Part shown: piece by piece, positions 19,357-28,797 of the stretch | Numbering within the stretch: position 1 is the stretch's first letter | Layout: each line of letters starts with the position of its first letter | Source of the DNA: Pseudoalteromonas rhizosphaerae | Lineage (GTDB): Bacteria > Pseudomonadota > Gammaproteobacteria > Enterobacterales > Alteromonadaceae | Direction of reading: 5' to 3' | DNA length: 64,000 nucleotides | NCBI RefSeq assembly: GCF_902498845.1 | Contig: NZ_CABVLM010000003.1 | Location: 124,001-188,000 of the forward strand | Translations under genes and position numbers: made by a program | Notes under the pieces: generated by a model | What the model saw: the letters and a program-made list of their open reading frames with translations, nothing else | Databases searched by the model: none | Told to the model about the DNA's origin: nothing

Positions 19357-19850
19357 TATAAAAGCCTCAATGCTTTTAATCTATGCTTAAGCGCCTCATG
19401 AGAAACCCCGAAATACATTGCTAAATTAAAATGATTTTTACCTGAACGCAATAATTTTTTTAAAATTGCTTCAGGCATTAATAAGTTAGCTGCGAACTGA
19501 TTTGCAAATATTTCATCAGCATCAGTTCCGTTTGAAGCATTTGGGCCTCTTAAGTCAACATACTCATATTCAAGGCTTTCATCGTTAGACTCAATCCTGG
19601 AAACGTAATGACCTAATTCATGTGCGCAGGTAAATCGTTTTCGGTTACTGTGATCAGCATGATGTAAAGCGATGATCGGATCAGCACCAGCCTCTTTAAT
19701 CAAGGCGCCGGAAACACTAGGTGGGAGTTCTGTATCCAAAACTTGTAATCCCATTTTTTTAGCTATCGAGACAGGATCAACAGGAAAGTCCTGATTAAGC
19801 CAAAGTGTTTCAAGTACTTTGTTAGCTTCAGTTTGTGGATTCAAGTTCAT
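19356..19850 (-). CDS. ImmA/IrrE-type zinc metallopeptidase (M78 family)
   Basis: A 164-residue single-domain M78 peptidase. Zinc-site residues are HELGH (77-81), and the third ligand is probably Glu113 in ADEIFANQFAANLLMP. Family knowledge: ImmA cleaves the ImmR repressor of ICEBs1, and Deinococcus IrrE cleaves the DdrO repressor after DNA damage. No XRE-type DNA-binding domain is fused or encoded next to it. It is the first gene of a two-gene operon with the two-helix membrane protein. The promoter has boxes TTGACG-N18-TATAAA and a LexA-like site just upstream of the -35. Confidence 0.9.
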   Translation of the reverse strand: MNLNPQTEANKVLETLWLNQDFPVDPVSIAKKMGLQVLDTELPPSVSGALIKEAGADPIIALHHADHSNRKRFTCAHELGHYVSRIESNDESLEYEYVDLRGPNASNGTDADEIFANQFAANLLMPEAILKKLLRSGKNHFNLAMYFGVSHEALKHRLKALRLL

Positions 19851-19881
19851 ATAATTTCCTCAACTAGAAATTTCTGTTGTG

Positions 19882-19911
19882 TTTATACAGATAAAAGCAA
19901 AAAAACGTCAA
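19882..19911 (-). promoter_or_regulatory. Sigma-70 promoter of the peptidase/membrane-protein operon
   Basis: On the minus strand, -35 TTGACG is at 19906-19911 and -10 TATAAA at 19882-19887, with an 18-base spacer. This is about 32 bases upstream of the peptidase ATG, which has GAGGAAAT as its ribosome binding site. Confidence 0.65.
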
Positions 19912-19914
19912 TTG

Positions 19915-19934
19915 CACTGATAATATATACAGTA
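19915..19934. promoter_or_regulatory. LexA-like (SOS) box
   Basis: The plus strand reads CTGATAATATATACAG at 19917-19932. It keeps the essential CTG-N10-CAG frame and matches 13 of 16 positions of the E. coli consensus CTGTATATATATACAG. It abuts the -35 element of the peptidase operon, leaving 3 bases between them. Confidence 0.5.
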
Positions 19935-20101
19935 GTTAATATTCAGTTTTTTGCCAACATGCATTTTAACACTATCACATAATTCTTAGTGTGTTTTTCT
20001 GCCATTCTAATATCAATAATAATTGTCACAACTGCTATTTAAAACTTCACAGGTTCAAAGGCTTTCGTTGCACGCTACCCAATTTTGTAAACTAAACTCA
20101 A

Positions 20102-20145
20102 ACCTAGCACCTTTAACCTAGTACCTTTTAACTTTAACCTAGCGC
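20102..20145. repeat. Degenerate ACCTAG(C/T)ACC repeats at the ppiD-side edge of the islet
   Basis: Three imperfect copies of a TTTAACCTAG-type word occur within 44 bases (at about 20102, 20113 and 20135). They resemble the reverse complement of the GGTTCTAG repeat at 18811-18826, so the islet is bounded by related repeats in opposite orientation. Confidence 0.5.
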
Positions 20146-20168
20146 ATGACCCCTTTAACTGCACCCAC

Positions 20169-20195
20169 AAAAAAAGCGCCATTAGGCGCTTTTTT
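20169..20195 (-). terminator. Rho-independent terminator after ppiD (bidirectional shape)
   Basis: Stem AAAAAAGCGCC/GGCGCTTTTTT with loop ATTA. It lies 20 bases past the ppiD stop and has runs of A and T on both sides. Confidence 0.85.
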
Positions 20196-20214
20196 AGGTT
20201 TGCTTAATTAAGCA

Positions 20215-22122
20215 TTACTCTGTGGCGGCTTGCGCTTTAGGTAAGTTTAATTCTGCATTTGCTTTTAAAGCTTCAATGAATACCATGTAGTTTTTGTTAA
20301 CTTGGGCCATAGTAATATTTTGCTTAAGCTGTGCGTCAATTTCGCCTTCAACAGTAGCGTTAGTTACTGTTTTAAGTGCTACGATTGCCGCGTCACCGTT
20401 GTTTAGGTCAACTTTTTCAACTACTGGTGTGTCATCAGTTGGATGTGCCATTTTAAAGGCATGTTGAACGATTGCAGGCGAAACAGTGTAAGCTTGACGG
20501 GTTAGTGCCGCTTCTTGACGAAGTTCTAAGCTTTGCTCAGTTACTAGGTCATTTAAGCTCTTGCCAGCTTCAATCTCAGCATACAGCGTTGTTGCTTTTT
20601 CTTTCGCAAGCTCTGATGCTTTTTCACTAACTAAACGTGCTTTAATTTGCTCTGATACATCAGCAAGTGCTTTTGTTGCAGCTGGTACATGCTCTTTAAC
20701 ACGCACTAACACAACATGCTCATCGCCCACTTCGATAACTTCAGAGTTCATTTTATCTTCAAGCACATCTGGTGAGAATATTGCAGCTAATACCGCTGGT
20801 GTATTAAGCGGCGCAGGTAGAGAATTACGGTCAACTAATGCTGTTGTTTGTACTTCAACACCGGCAACTTCTGCAGCATCAACTAAGGTATCTGAAATTT
20901 CAAATGCAATAGCGCCCATTTCTGTTTGCTTTTCATAGAATGCATTTACTTTTTCAGTACGCTCAAGCTCAGCACGTAAATCAGCTTTAACAGTGTCATA
21001 CGCTTTTACTTGTTGGCTCTGAATATCAGTTAACTGAATAATATGGTAACCAAACTCAGATTGTACAACGTCTGAAAAATCCCCTTTATTTGCTAATGCG
21101 AATGCCGCATCTTCAAAAGCAGGATCCATCATGTCACGTTCGATCCAATCTAAGTCACCACCCATTTCAGCACTAACGGTATCATCAGATGATGATTCTG
21201 CTAATGCCGCAAAATCACCGCCTTGTTGTAATTGTGCTAACAAGTCTTCTGCTTTGGCTTTTGCTGCATCATCATCTTCACTGTTATCAATTAAGATATG
21301 CGATACACGGCGTTTTTCAGGTTCGACGTATTGTGCTTTGTTTTGATCATAATATGCTTTAACGTCTGCTTCGCTAACATGAGTTTCAAGTGTTAAGTTA
21401 GCTGCATTTAAATCAATGTAGTTTACTGATACTTGCTCTGGCGCTAAAAACTGCGACATATTTAGATCATAGTAATCGGCAATTTCTTGCTCTGTTACTG
21501 TCACGTTTTGCTGTAAAGACTCTTTGCTGATCACGACATAGTCAATATTGCGCGTTTGCTGTTGTAGCGCAACGGCATTAGTCAGTTCGCTATTTAGAGC
21601 GAAATCGGTGCCTGCAACCGCTGAAATTAGCTGGCTACGAGTCATTTCTTCACGTAAATATTCACGAAATGCGTCAGGTTGAAAGTTCATTTGACGGATA
21701 ACTTGTAAGTAACGATCGTTGTTAAATTGCCCACCAATTTGGAAGTATGGCAATTCTAAAATCGCTTTACGAACACTGTCGTCACTAACACGTAAGCCAA
21801 GTTCGGCCGCTAGTTGAGTTTGCAATTCTTGTTGTACTAGACGGTCAACGACGCCTTGACGAATTTGTGCCATATAAGTTGGATCAGCAGCAATTTGTGC
21901 AAAGTATTCGCCAAATTGTTGCTCTAAACGTGCACGTTCGTTTTGGAACGCACGGCTAAACTCGGTTTGGCTAATTTTAACTCCATTTACTTCAGCTACG
22001 GGCTGCTCTGTGGTTTGACCTAAGTAACCACCGATCCCTGCTAAGGCAAAAGATAAAATCACCGCGCCTAAAATAATTTTAGCTACCGGTCCTTGTGAAC
22101 CTTCTCTGATTTTCTCAAGCAT
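20215..22122 (-). CDS. ppiD: Periplasmic chaperone / peptidyl-prolyl isomerase PpiD
   Basis: A 635-residue inner-membrane-anchored periplasmic protein. There is a single N-terminal helix at about residues 13-33 (VAKIILGAVILSFALAGIGG), then a SurA-N-like chaperone domain. A parvulin-type PpiC domain lies at about residues 265-360, with the family patterns RRVSHILI, GGDFAALA and FGYHIIQL, followed by a C-terminal chaperone region. It associates with SecYEG and helps newly exported proteins to fold. It lies downstream of hupB but separated by a terminator-like hairpin, in the usual lon-hupB-ppiD order. Confidence 0.95.
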   Translation of the reverse strand: MLEKIREGSQGPVAKIILGAVILSFALAGIGGYLGQTTEQPVAEVNGVKISQTEFSRAFQNERARLEQQFGEYFAQIAADPTYMAQIRQGVVDRLVQQELQTQLAAELGLRVSDDSVRKAILELPYFQIGGQFNNDRYLQVIRQMNFQPDAFREYLREEMTRSQLISAVAGTDFALNSELTNAVALQQQTRNIDYVVISKESLQQNVTVTEQEIADYYDLNMSQFLAPEQVSVNYIDLNAANLTLETHVSEADVKAYYDQNKAQYVEPEKRRVSHILIDNSEDDDAAKAKAEDLLAQLQQGGDFAALAESSSDDTVSAEMGGDLDWIERDMMDPAFEDAAFALANKGDFSDVVQSEFGYHIIQLTDIQSQQVKAYDTVKADLRAELERTEKVNAFYEKQTEMGAIAFEISDTLVDAAEVAGVEVQTTALVDRNSLPAPLNTPAVLAAIFSPDVLEDKMNSEVIEVGDEHVVLVRVKEHVPAATKALADVSEQIKARLVSEKASELAKEKATTLYAEIEAGKSLNDLVTEQSLELRQEAALTRQAYTVSPAIVQHAFKMAHPTDDTPVVEKVDLNNGDAAIVALKTVTNATVEGEIDAQLKQNITMAQVNKNYMVFIEALKANAELNLPKAQAATE

Positions 22123-22168
22123 TTATTTATCTCTATTCTATTCGAGGCAGAAATCGCCTTGCTTATGT

Positions 22169-22203
22169 AAAAAAAGCGTATCTTACCAGATACGCTTTTT
22201 TAC
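22169..22203 (-). terminator. Rho-independent terminator between hupB and ppiD
   Basis: Stem AAAAAGCGTATC/GATACGCTTTTT with a short loop and T-runs. On the minus strand it lies about 90 bases downstream of hupB and about 50 bases upstream of the ppiD start. Confidence 0.8.
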
Positions 22204-22292
22204 TTGAAGCAGTTGGCGAGAAAGAACGTTAATTAAGCTGTAAAAGCGATTAACTTCTTACACTACCAAACCAACTCACTAAAGAGCAGTGA

Positions 22293-22568
22293 TTAGCTGT
22301 TACATGCATCTTTAAGCGCTTTACCTGCTTTAAAAGCTGGGATAGTCGCTGCAGCGATTTGAATTGTTTCGCCAGTTTGTGGGTTACGGCCTGAACGTGC
22401 AGCACGTTCACGTACTGAGAAAGTACCGAAACCAACCAATGCTACTGAATCGCCATCTTTAAGAGCGCCAGAAACAGCCTCGATGAATGAATCAAGTGCA
22501 CGACCCGCAGCCGCTTTAGAAATGTCAGCATCAGCTGCGATTTGATCGATTAATTGAGATTTATTCAC
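22293..22568 (-). CDS. hupB: DNA-binding protein HU-beta
   Basis: A 91-residue HU subunit. The start is a GTG at 22568 preceded by AGAGGAT; reading from it gives the standard [11 protein letters not shown] terminus, whereas the longer frame adds ten non-conserved residues. Family signatures are [23 protein letters not shown] and GRNPQTGE in the DNA-binding arm. It is a nucleoid-associated protein that bends DNA. It sits in the conserved lon-hupB-ppiD order. Confidence 0.95.
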   Translation of the reverse strand: MNKSQLIDQIAADADISKAAAGRALDSFIEAVSGALKDGDSVALVGFGTFSVRERAARSGRNPQTGETIQIAAATIPAFKAGKALKDACNS

Positions 22569-22780
22569 AATATCATCCTCTTTCATTGTTATTATCAAGA
22601 GCGATTGTTTTTTAAACTAACATCACTATTTTGAAAATTTTAGAGCAAACTTTTTCATGCTCATACGATTGTAATTTTTCTTCAGCCTAGGCCACATAAG
22701 GCCTCGGCTTGAAAACCAGTGCTTAACTTATCATACCATCTAGATTTGAAAAGCCCTTTAAAGCACTTTTTTTCGCTTTT

Positions 22781-25141
22781 TTACTGGTTTTTTGATGTTT
22801 CGACTGAAAAACTCTCAACTGGGTGTACTAAAGCCAGTTTTAAAACCTCATCAATCCACGTAACTGGGTGAATATCAAGTCCTGCCAATACATTGTCAGG
22901 GATCTCTTTTAAGTCACGTTCGTTAATTTTTGGAATAATGACCGTTTTAATTCCACCACGATGAGCGGCTAATAGTTTCTCTTTTAAGCCACCAATTGGT
23001 AATACTTCACCACGTAAGGTGATTTCACCCGTCATCGCCACATCAGCACGTACCGGGTTACCTGTAAGACTTGATACCAAACCTGTTACCATCGCGGCGC
23101 CAGCACTTGGTCCATCTTTTGGAGTTGCCCCCTCAGGTACGTGCACATGAATATCACGTTTTTCGTAAAAATCACTGTTAATACGAAATGCATCAGCGCG
23201 ATTACGTACAACTGTCATAGCTGCTTGAATCGACTCTTGCATTACATCGCCTAGTGACCCGGTGTAGCTTAGTTTACCTTTGCCTGGTACTGCGGCACAT
23301 TCGATGGTCAGCAAATCACCGCCCACTTCAGTCCACGCTAAACCTGTAACTTGGCCAATGCGATCGCCGTCTTCAGCTTTACCATAATCATAGCGCTGCA
23401 CACCTAAGAAATCTTCAAGGTTGTCAGCATTAATAGTGACTGTTTTAGTGCCTTTTTCAAGCAAGATATTCTTCACCGCTTTACGGCATAACTTAGATAT
23501 TTCGCGTTCTAAGTTACGTACGCCCGCTTCACGGGTGTAATAACGAATAATGCCGATGATTGCACTGTCTTCGATGATTAATTCGCCATCTTTTAAGCCA
23601 TTGCGCTTAACTTGTTTAACAATTAAATGCTCTTTGGCAATATTCAGCTTTTCATCTTCGGTATAACCCGATAACCGGATCACTTCCATCCGATCCAATA
23701 ACGGACCAGGAATGTTAAAGCTGTTTGATGTAGCAACAAACATTACGTCAGATAAGTCATAATCGACTTCTAAGTAATGATCCGCAAAATGGCTATTTTG
23801 CTCAGGATCAAGTACTTCTAGCAGTGCCGATGCAGGATCGCCACGCATATCAGATGACATTTTATCGATTTCATCTAACAAGAATAATGGGTTTTTAACG
23901 CCCACTTTACTCATGTTTTGAATCAACTTACCTGGCATTGAACCTATGTAAGTACGACGGTGACCACGAATTTCTGCTTCATCACGAACACCACCTAGTG
24001 CCATACGAATATACTTACGCCCTGTAGAGCGAGCAATCGATTGACCTAATGACGTTTTACCAACACCCGGAGGACCCACTAGGCACAAAATTGGCCCTTT
24101 GAGTTTATTGGTACGCTGTTGCACGGCGAGATATTCAATGATGCGTTCTTTGACTTTATCAAGACCGTGATGGTCGCTGTCTAAAATCTTTTGTGCGCCC
24201 GCTAAGTCTTTTTTCACTTTCGAACGTTTTTTCCATGGCACATTAATTAATGTGTCTATGTATGAACGTACAACCGTGGCTTCTGCCGACATCGGCGACA
24301 TCATTTTAAGCTTAGCAAGTTCAGAGTTCGCTTTTTCTTGCGCATCATTGCTCATACCTGATTCTTCAATGCGCTTTTTCAGTGCTTCGAATTCATCTGG
24401 TACGTCGTCAAGCTCGCCTAATTCTTTTTGAATGGCTTTCATTTGCTCATTGAGATAATACTCACGTTGCGACTTTTCCATCTGCTTTTTAACGCGGGTA
24501 CGAATTTTTTTCTCAACTTGCAGTAAATCAATTTCACCTTCCATCAACGCCATTAAATATTCAAGACGTTCTGTAACATTGGTGATTTCGAGTACTTTTT
24601 GCTTTTCAGGCACTTTCAGCGGCATGTGCGCTGCCATAGTATCGGCAAGGCGCGGCGCTTCATCAATGCCACTGACCGAGGTTAACACCTCTGGTGGTAT
24701 TTTTTTATTTAGCTTTACATAGCCTTCAAACTGACTGATGGCACTGCGAATAAATACATCTTGCTCTTGCTCATCGATTTCTTCTGAACCAATAAACTGC
24801 GCATTAGCAACAAAAAAGTCTTCATTATCAATAAAGCTTTCTAGTTTTGCTCGCTGTGTGCCTTCAACCAGTACTTTGACTGTGCCATCAGGAAGTTTAA
24901 GCAATTGTAATACCGTGGCTATGGTACCAACACGGTAAATATCATCTTGCTCAGGCTCATCCACGGTCGCGTCTTTTTGCGCAACAAGGAAAATTTGTTT
25001 GTCTTTATCCATTGCCGCTTCAAGGCATTTTATTGATTTTTCACGGCCTACAAAAAGCGGGATCACCATGTGCGGATATACCACGACATCGCGCAGTGCT
25101 AGCACCGGGATTTCGACTCGATCTGTTCTCTCAAGCGTCAT
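22781..25141 (-). CDS. lon: ATP-dependent protease Lon
   Basis: A 786-residue Lon: an N-terminal substrate-binding domain (IPVLALRDVVVYPHMVIPL region) and a long coiled coil. The AAA+ module has Walker A GPPGVGKTSLG and a sensor region. The C-terminal serine protease domain has the catalytic Ser in DGPSAGAAM and Lys in IGGLKEKLLAA. It degrades misfolded and regulatory proteins in the cytoplasm. A heat-shock (sigma-32 type) promoter is visible at 25186-25214. Spacing from clpX and the terminator between them indicate independent transcription. Confidence 0.98.
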   Translation of the reverse strand: MTLERTDRVEIPVLALRDVVVYPHMVIPLFVGREKSIKCLEAAMDKDKQIFLVAQKDATVDEPEQDDIYRVGTIATVLQLLKLPDGTVKVLVEGTQRAKLESFIDNEDFFVANAQFIGSEEIDEQEQDVFIRSAISQFEGYVKLNKKIPPEVLTSVSGIDEAPRLADTMAAHMPLKVPEKQKVLEITNVTERLEYLMALMEGEIDLLQVEKKIRTRVKKQMEKSQREYYLNEQMKAIQKELGELDDVPDEFEALKKRIEESGMSNDAQEKANSELAKLKMMSPMSAEATVVRSYIDTLINVPWKKRSKVKKDLAGAQKILDSDHHGLDKVKERIIEYLAVQQRTNKLKGPILCLVGPPGVGKTSLGQSIARSTGRKYIRMALGGVRDEAEIRGHRRTYIGSMPGKLIQNMSKVGVKNPLFLLDEIDKMSSDMRGDPASALLEVLDPEQNSHFADHYLEVDYDLSDVMFVATSNSFNIPGPLLDRMEVIRLSGYTEDEKLNIAKEHLIVKQVKRNGLKDGELIIEDSAIIGIIRYYTREAGVRNLEREISKLCRKAVKNILLEKGTKTVTINADNLEDFLGVQRYDYGKAEDGDRIGQVTGLAWTEVGGDLLTIECAAVPGKGKLSYTGSLGDVMQESIQAAMTVVRNRADAFRINSDFYEKRDIHVHVPEGATPKDGPSAGAAMVTGLVSSLTGNPVRADVAMTGEITLRGEVLPIGGLKEKLLAAHRGGIKTVIIPKINERDLKEIPDNVLAGLDIHPVTWIDEVLKLALVHPVESFSVETSKNQ

Positions 25142-25185
25142 TATTTTTCTCTTCGCTCTTCATTTATTTTAAAGATTACTCAAGT

Positions 25186-25214
25186 ATATGGGGATAACCT
25201 AAGTAAAGTTCAAC
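25186..25214 (-). promoter_or_regulatory. Heat-shock sigma-32 promoter of lon
   Basis: On the minus strand, the -35 is GTTGAAC (25208-25214) and the -10 is CCCCATAT (25186-25193), with a 14-base spacer. The consensus is CTTGAAA-N11-16-CCCCATNT. It lies about 45 bases upstream of the lon ATG. Confidence 0.75.
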
Positions 25215-25246
25215 AATTTAACGTAACTGGATTAAATAAATTATAA

Positions 25247-25271
25247 AAAAAGGAGCACTAGGCTCCTTTTT
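25247..25271 (-). terminator. Rho-independent terminator after clpX
   Basis: Stem AAAAGGAGC/GCTCCTTTT with a 5-base loop. The minus strand continues into TTTTTTATAA. It lies 20 bases past the clpX stop. Confidence 0.8.
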
Positions 25272-25291
25272 ATTATCAAAATGAGTAAATT

Positions 25292-26575
25292 TTACTCAGA
25301 CGCTGCTTTATCTTGGCTAGCGCTTTGATAAATCAAAATAGGATCTGATTCACCTTTGATCACGGTTTCGTCAATCACTACTTTGCTGACGTTTTCCATT
25401 GAAGGAAGTTCGTACATAGTATCGAGTAACACCGCTTCAACGATTGAACGAAGACCACGAGCACCTGTTTTACGCTCCATCGCTTTATGAGCGATAGCAC
25501 GCAGTGCGTCATCACGGAATTCAAGTTCAACGTCTTCCATACCAAATAATGCGCCGTACTGTTTCGTTAAGGCATTTTTAGGCTCATTTAATATTTGCAC
25601 TAAAGCCGACTCATCGAGTTCAGTTAAGGTTGCCACTACTGGTAGACGACCAATGAACTCAGGGATCAAACCATATTTCACTAAATCTTCTGGCTCAACA
25701 TCTTTAAATGTATCACTTAAAGAACGACTCGCCGCAGATTCTTTTACGTTTACCCCAAAACCAATACCGGTATTTTTATGACTACGCTGCTCAATCACTT
25801 TATCAAGACCAGAGAATGCGCCACCACAGATGAATAAGATTTTAGAGGTGTCTACCTGTAAAAACTCTTGCTGTGGGTGTTTACGCCCGCCTTGTGGTGG
25901 CACAGATGCCACAGTACCTTCAATTAGTTTAAGCAGTGCTTGTTGCACGCCCTCACCAGATACATCACGAGTGATCGACGGGTTATCAGATTTACGTGAA
26001 ATTTTGTCAATCTCATCAATGTAAACAATACCACGTTGCGCTTTTTCTACATCGTAATCACATTTTTGTAGCAACTTTTGAATGATGTTTTCAACATCTT
26101 CGCCCACATAACCAGCTTCAGTTAGTGTGGTTGCATCGGCCATTGTAAACGGCACATCTAATAAACGCGCTAACGTTTCAGCTAATAATGTTTTACCACT
26201 GCCGGTTGGGCCAATAAGTAAGATATTACTTTTGCCTAACTCAATATCCGTTTTACCGGTTTGATTACGCAAACGTTTGTAGTGATTGTAAACCGCTACT
26301 GACAGTACTTTTTTGGCGTGATCTTGACCAATAACATAATCATCTAAATGATTACGAATTTCTTTTGGTGCAGGCAGTTTATCAGAGGTATTGTGCTTTG
26401 GCGCAATGTCTTTGATCTCTTCCCTGATAATGTCGTTGCATAGCTCAACACATTCATCACAAATGTATACTGAAGGGCCAGCAATTAACTTACGAACTTC
26501 ATGCTGGCTTTTGCCACAAAAAGAGCAGTATAACAATTTATTACTTTTGTCGCCGTCTGTAGGAGTGTCAGACAT
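25292..26575 (-). CDS. clpX: ClpXP protease ATPase subunit ClpX
   Basis: A 427-residue AAA+ unfoldase. The N-terminal C4 zinc-binding domain has CSFCGKSQ and CDECVELC, Walker A is GPTGSGKT, the pore loop is GYVGED, Walker B is VYIDEIDKI, and the IGFG loop that docks on ClpP is present. It delivers tagged substrates to ClpP, whose gene lies 135 bases upstream on the same strand, the usual clpP-clpX order. Confidence 0.98.
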   Translation of the reverse strand: MSDTPTDGDKSNKLLYCSFCGKSQHEVRKLIAGPSVYICDECVELCNDIIREEIKDIAPKHNTSDKLPAPKEIRNHLDDYVIGQDHAKKVLSVAVYNHYKRLRNQTGKTDIELGKSNILLIGPTGSGKTLLAETLARLLDVPFTMADATTLTEAGYVGEDVENIIQKLLQKCDYDVEKAQRGIVYIDEIDKISRKSDNPSITRDVSGEGVQQALLKLIEGTVASVPPQGGRKHPQQEFLQVDTSKILFICGGAFSGLDKVIEQRSHKNTGIGFGVNVKESAASRSLSDTFKDVEPEDLVKYGLIPEFIGRLPVVATLTELDESALVQILNEPKNALTKQYGALFGMEDVELEFRDDALRAIAHKAMERKTGARGLRSIVEAVLLDTMYELPSMENVSKVVIDETVIKGESDPILIYQSASQDKAASE

Positions 26576-26710
26576 TCAGCTACCTCATCTTATTCGTTGG
26601 CTGCCAAACTACTTAGCAGCTATTTTAATACGCTTAACTATACCAAAAAATATTGGTTTTCACAGTGTAAACAGCTCAAGCTAGTACTGTTAGTTACCAG
26701 CTTGTATTTG

Positions 26711-27328
26711 TTACTTGCTGTCGCGACTAGTAAATACCGCATCAACTAAACCATAATCAACAGCTTGGCTGGCGCTCATGAAGTTATCACGGTCTGTATC
26801 TTTTGAAATCACATCTAATGGTTGGCCGGTATGCTCTGCCATTAAACGGTTTAATTTATCTTTAATAGACAAAATTTCTTTGGCGTGTATTTCAAAATCA
26901 GATGCTTGACCTTGGAAACCGCCTAATGGTTGGTGGATCATCACGCGTGAATTAGGTAAACAATAACGTTTGCCTTTTGCACCAGCAGTCAATAAAAATG
27001 CTCCCATGCTCGCCGCTTGGCCAACACAAATAGTACTTACATCTGGTTTAATGAAATTCATAGTGTCATAAATCGCCATACCCGCAGTCACTGAACCGCC
27101 TGGCGAATTAATATATAAAAAGATATCTTTTTCTGGGTTTTCTGATTCTAAAAATAGCATTTGCGCTAAGATCAGATTAGCCATGTTGTCTTCAACTTGA
27201 CCTGTTAAAAAAATGATTCGCTCTTTTAATAGTCTCGAATAAATATCATACGAGCGCTCGCCTTTCGCTGTTTGTTCAACAACCATAGGTACTAATGCAT
27301 TGAGTGGATCTGTAATACCAGTGTTCAT
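26711..27328 (-). CDS. clpP: ATP-dependent Clp protease proteolytic subunit ClpP
   Basis: A 205-residue serine protease with the complete triad: Ser in [11 protein letters not shown], His in [10 protein letters not shown] and Asp in [10 protein letters not shown]. The short N-terminal propeptide resembles that of E. coli (207 aa in total). Fourteen subunits form the proteolytic barrel used by ClpX (next gene) and ClpA. It lies downstream of tig as in most gammaproteobacteria. Confidence 0.98.
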   Translation of the reverse strand: MNTGITDPLNALVPMVVEQTAKGERSYDIYSRLLKERIIFLTGQVEDNMANLILAQMLFLESENPEKDIFLYINSPGGSVTAGMAIYDTMNFIKPDVSTICVGQAASMGAFLLTAGAKGKRYCLPNSRVMIHQPLGGFQGQASDFEIHAKEILSIKDKLNRLMAEHTGQPLDVISKDTDRDNFMSASQAVDYGLVDAVFTSRDSK

Positions 27329-27414
27329 ATTTATCTAATTCCTTATGCGCTTATACTTATCCTTATTATAAGGAAGCATAGTTATTTTTTGGCGAAATTG
27401 AAGGCCACAAACTA

Positions 27415-27460
27415 AAATGGCTCGGGCACACTGCATAATACAGAGTAACACGAGCCATTT
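27415..27460 (-). terminator. Possible terminator hairpin after tig
   Basis: Perfect 10-bp arms AAATGGCTCG/CGAGCCATTT with a long 26-base loop, about 33 bases past the tig stop. There is only a weak T-run, so termination is uncertain. Confidence 0.4.
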
Positions 27461-27492
27461 AATCGTTAGCGAGGGCTTAAGTCAATGACTTA

Positions 27493-28797
27493 TTAAGCAC
27501 CTTGCTGTGGATTCATGATGTCATCAAATGCTTTTTCAACGTCAGTCACATTTGCTTTAGCTAAAATAGCTTCAACAGCTTGCTCTTCCATTGCTACATT
27601 ACGCATTTGTTGCATAAGTTGATCATTTGCTTTGTAGTATTCTACAACTTCAGTTGGATCTTCGTATGCAGAAGCCACTGTTGCAATTAATGCTTCAACT
27701 TTTGAATCATCAACTTTGATCTCGTTCGCTTTAATTACTTCACCTAATAATAGGCCAGTCTTAACGCGTGTTACTGCTTGTTCATGGAACAACTCTGCTG
27801 GAAGCTCAGGCATGTTTTTAGCGTCGCCACCAAAACGTTGTGCAGCTTGTTGACGTAGTGCATCAATTTCTTGATCTACTAGGGCTTTAGGCACGTCGAT
27901 TTCGTTGTTAGCTAAAAGACCTTTAATTGCTTGGTCTTTCACGTTAGCTTTAACCGCTTGGTCAAGTTCACGTGTCATGTTCTTTTTAACTTCTTCTTTA
28001 AGAGCGTCAACACCGCCTTCAGTTACACCAAACTTAGTTGCGAATTCTTCGCTAAGTTCAGGTAGCTCTTGCGCTTCAACTTTCTTCACTGTGATAGTGA
28101 ATTGAGCTGCTTTGCCTTTAAGATTTTCAGCATGGTAATCTTCAGGGAAAGTTACGTCAGAAACAACTTCTTCGCCTGCTTTTTTACCTACGATGTTATC
28201 TTCAAAACCTGGGATCATACGACCTTGACCAAGTTCTAATGGGAAGTCTTCAGCTTTTCCGCCTTCGAATACTTCACCGTCGATAGTACCTACGAAATCA
28301 ACCGTTACACGGTCTTTTTCGCCAGCAGCTACATCAACTTCAGCCCATGATGCATGTTGCTTACGAAGTGTTTCTAGCATGTTTGCTAAATCTTCGTCAG
28401 TTACAGTTACAGCTGGTTTTTCTACAGTGATTTTATCTAAACCTTGAACTTCAACTTCAGGGTAAACTTCAAATGTTGCAGAAAATTCTAAATCTTTACC
28501 TGCTTCAAGTGCTTTAGGAGCAAATGTTGGTGCGCCAGCAGGGTTAATTTTTTCAGCTACGATAGCTTCATAAAAATTACGTTGCATTACTTCGCCAGCA
28601 ACTTCCTGACGAACTGCGCCACCGTAACGTTTGTTGATTACAGACGTTGGTACTTTACCAGGACGGAAACCATCAATACGCTGGGTTTTAGACAGTTGTT
28701 GTAAGCGTTTTTTTACTTCGGTCTCAACGTTCTCTGCAGGAACGGTGATGGTCAGACGGCGCTCAAGGCCTTGAGTCGTCTCAACAGAAACTTGCAT
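27493..28797 (-). CDS. tig: Trigger factor (ribosome-associated chaperone / PPIase)
   Basis: A 434-residue trigger factor, against 432 in E. coli. The N-terminal ribosome-binding domain has the signature GFRPGKVP, then an FKBP-type PPIase domain ([19 protein letters not shown] region, residues about 155-245) and a long helical C-terminal chaperone domain. The ATG at 28797 with GAGGT upstream is chosen over an in-frame start 12 bases earlier. It catches nascent chains at the exit tunnel. Confidence 0.97.
   Translation of the reverse strand: MQVSVETTQGLERRLTITVPAENVETEVKKRLQQLSKTQRIDGFRPGKVPTSVINKRYGGAVRQEVAGEVMQRNFYEAIVAEKINPAGAPTFAPKALEAGKDLEFSATFEVYPEVEVQGLDKITVEKPAVTVTDEDLANMLETLRKQHASWAEVDVAAGEKDRVTVDFVGTIDGEVFEGGKAEDFPLELGQGRMIPGFEDNIVGKKAGEEVVSDVTFPEDYHAENLKGKAAQFTITVKKVEAQELPELSEEFATKFGVTEGGVDALKEEVKKNMTRELDQAVKANVKDQAIKGLLANNEIDVPKALVDQEIDALRQQAAQRFGGDAKNMPELPAELFHEQAVTRVKTGLLLGEVIKANEIKVDDSKVEALIATVASAYEDPTEVVEYYKANDQLMQQMRNVAMEEQAVEAILAKANVTDVEKAFDDIMNPQQGA

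Larger units (their letters stand above)
19851..20214. other. Intergenic region between the islet and ppiD
   Basis: 364 bases without a gene. It holds the peptidase promoter and LexA-like box, an AT-rich stretch with no recognised feature (19935-20090), the CCTAG-rich degenerate repeats at 20102-20145, and the ppiD terminator at its end. Confidence 0.7.

Noticed and set aside
22684..22709. Hairpin AGCCTAGGCC/GGCCTCGGCT as the lon terminator
   Set aside because: It has a mismatch in the stem and is not followed by a T-run on the minus strand, so it could not be called with confidence.
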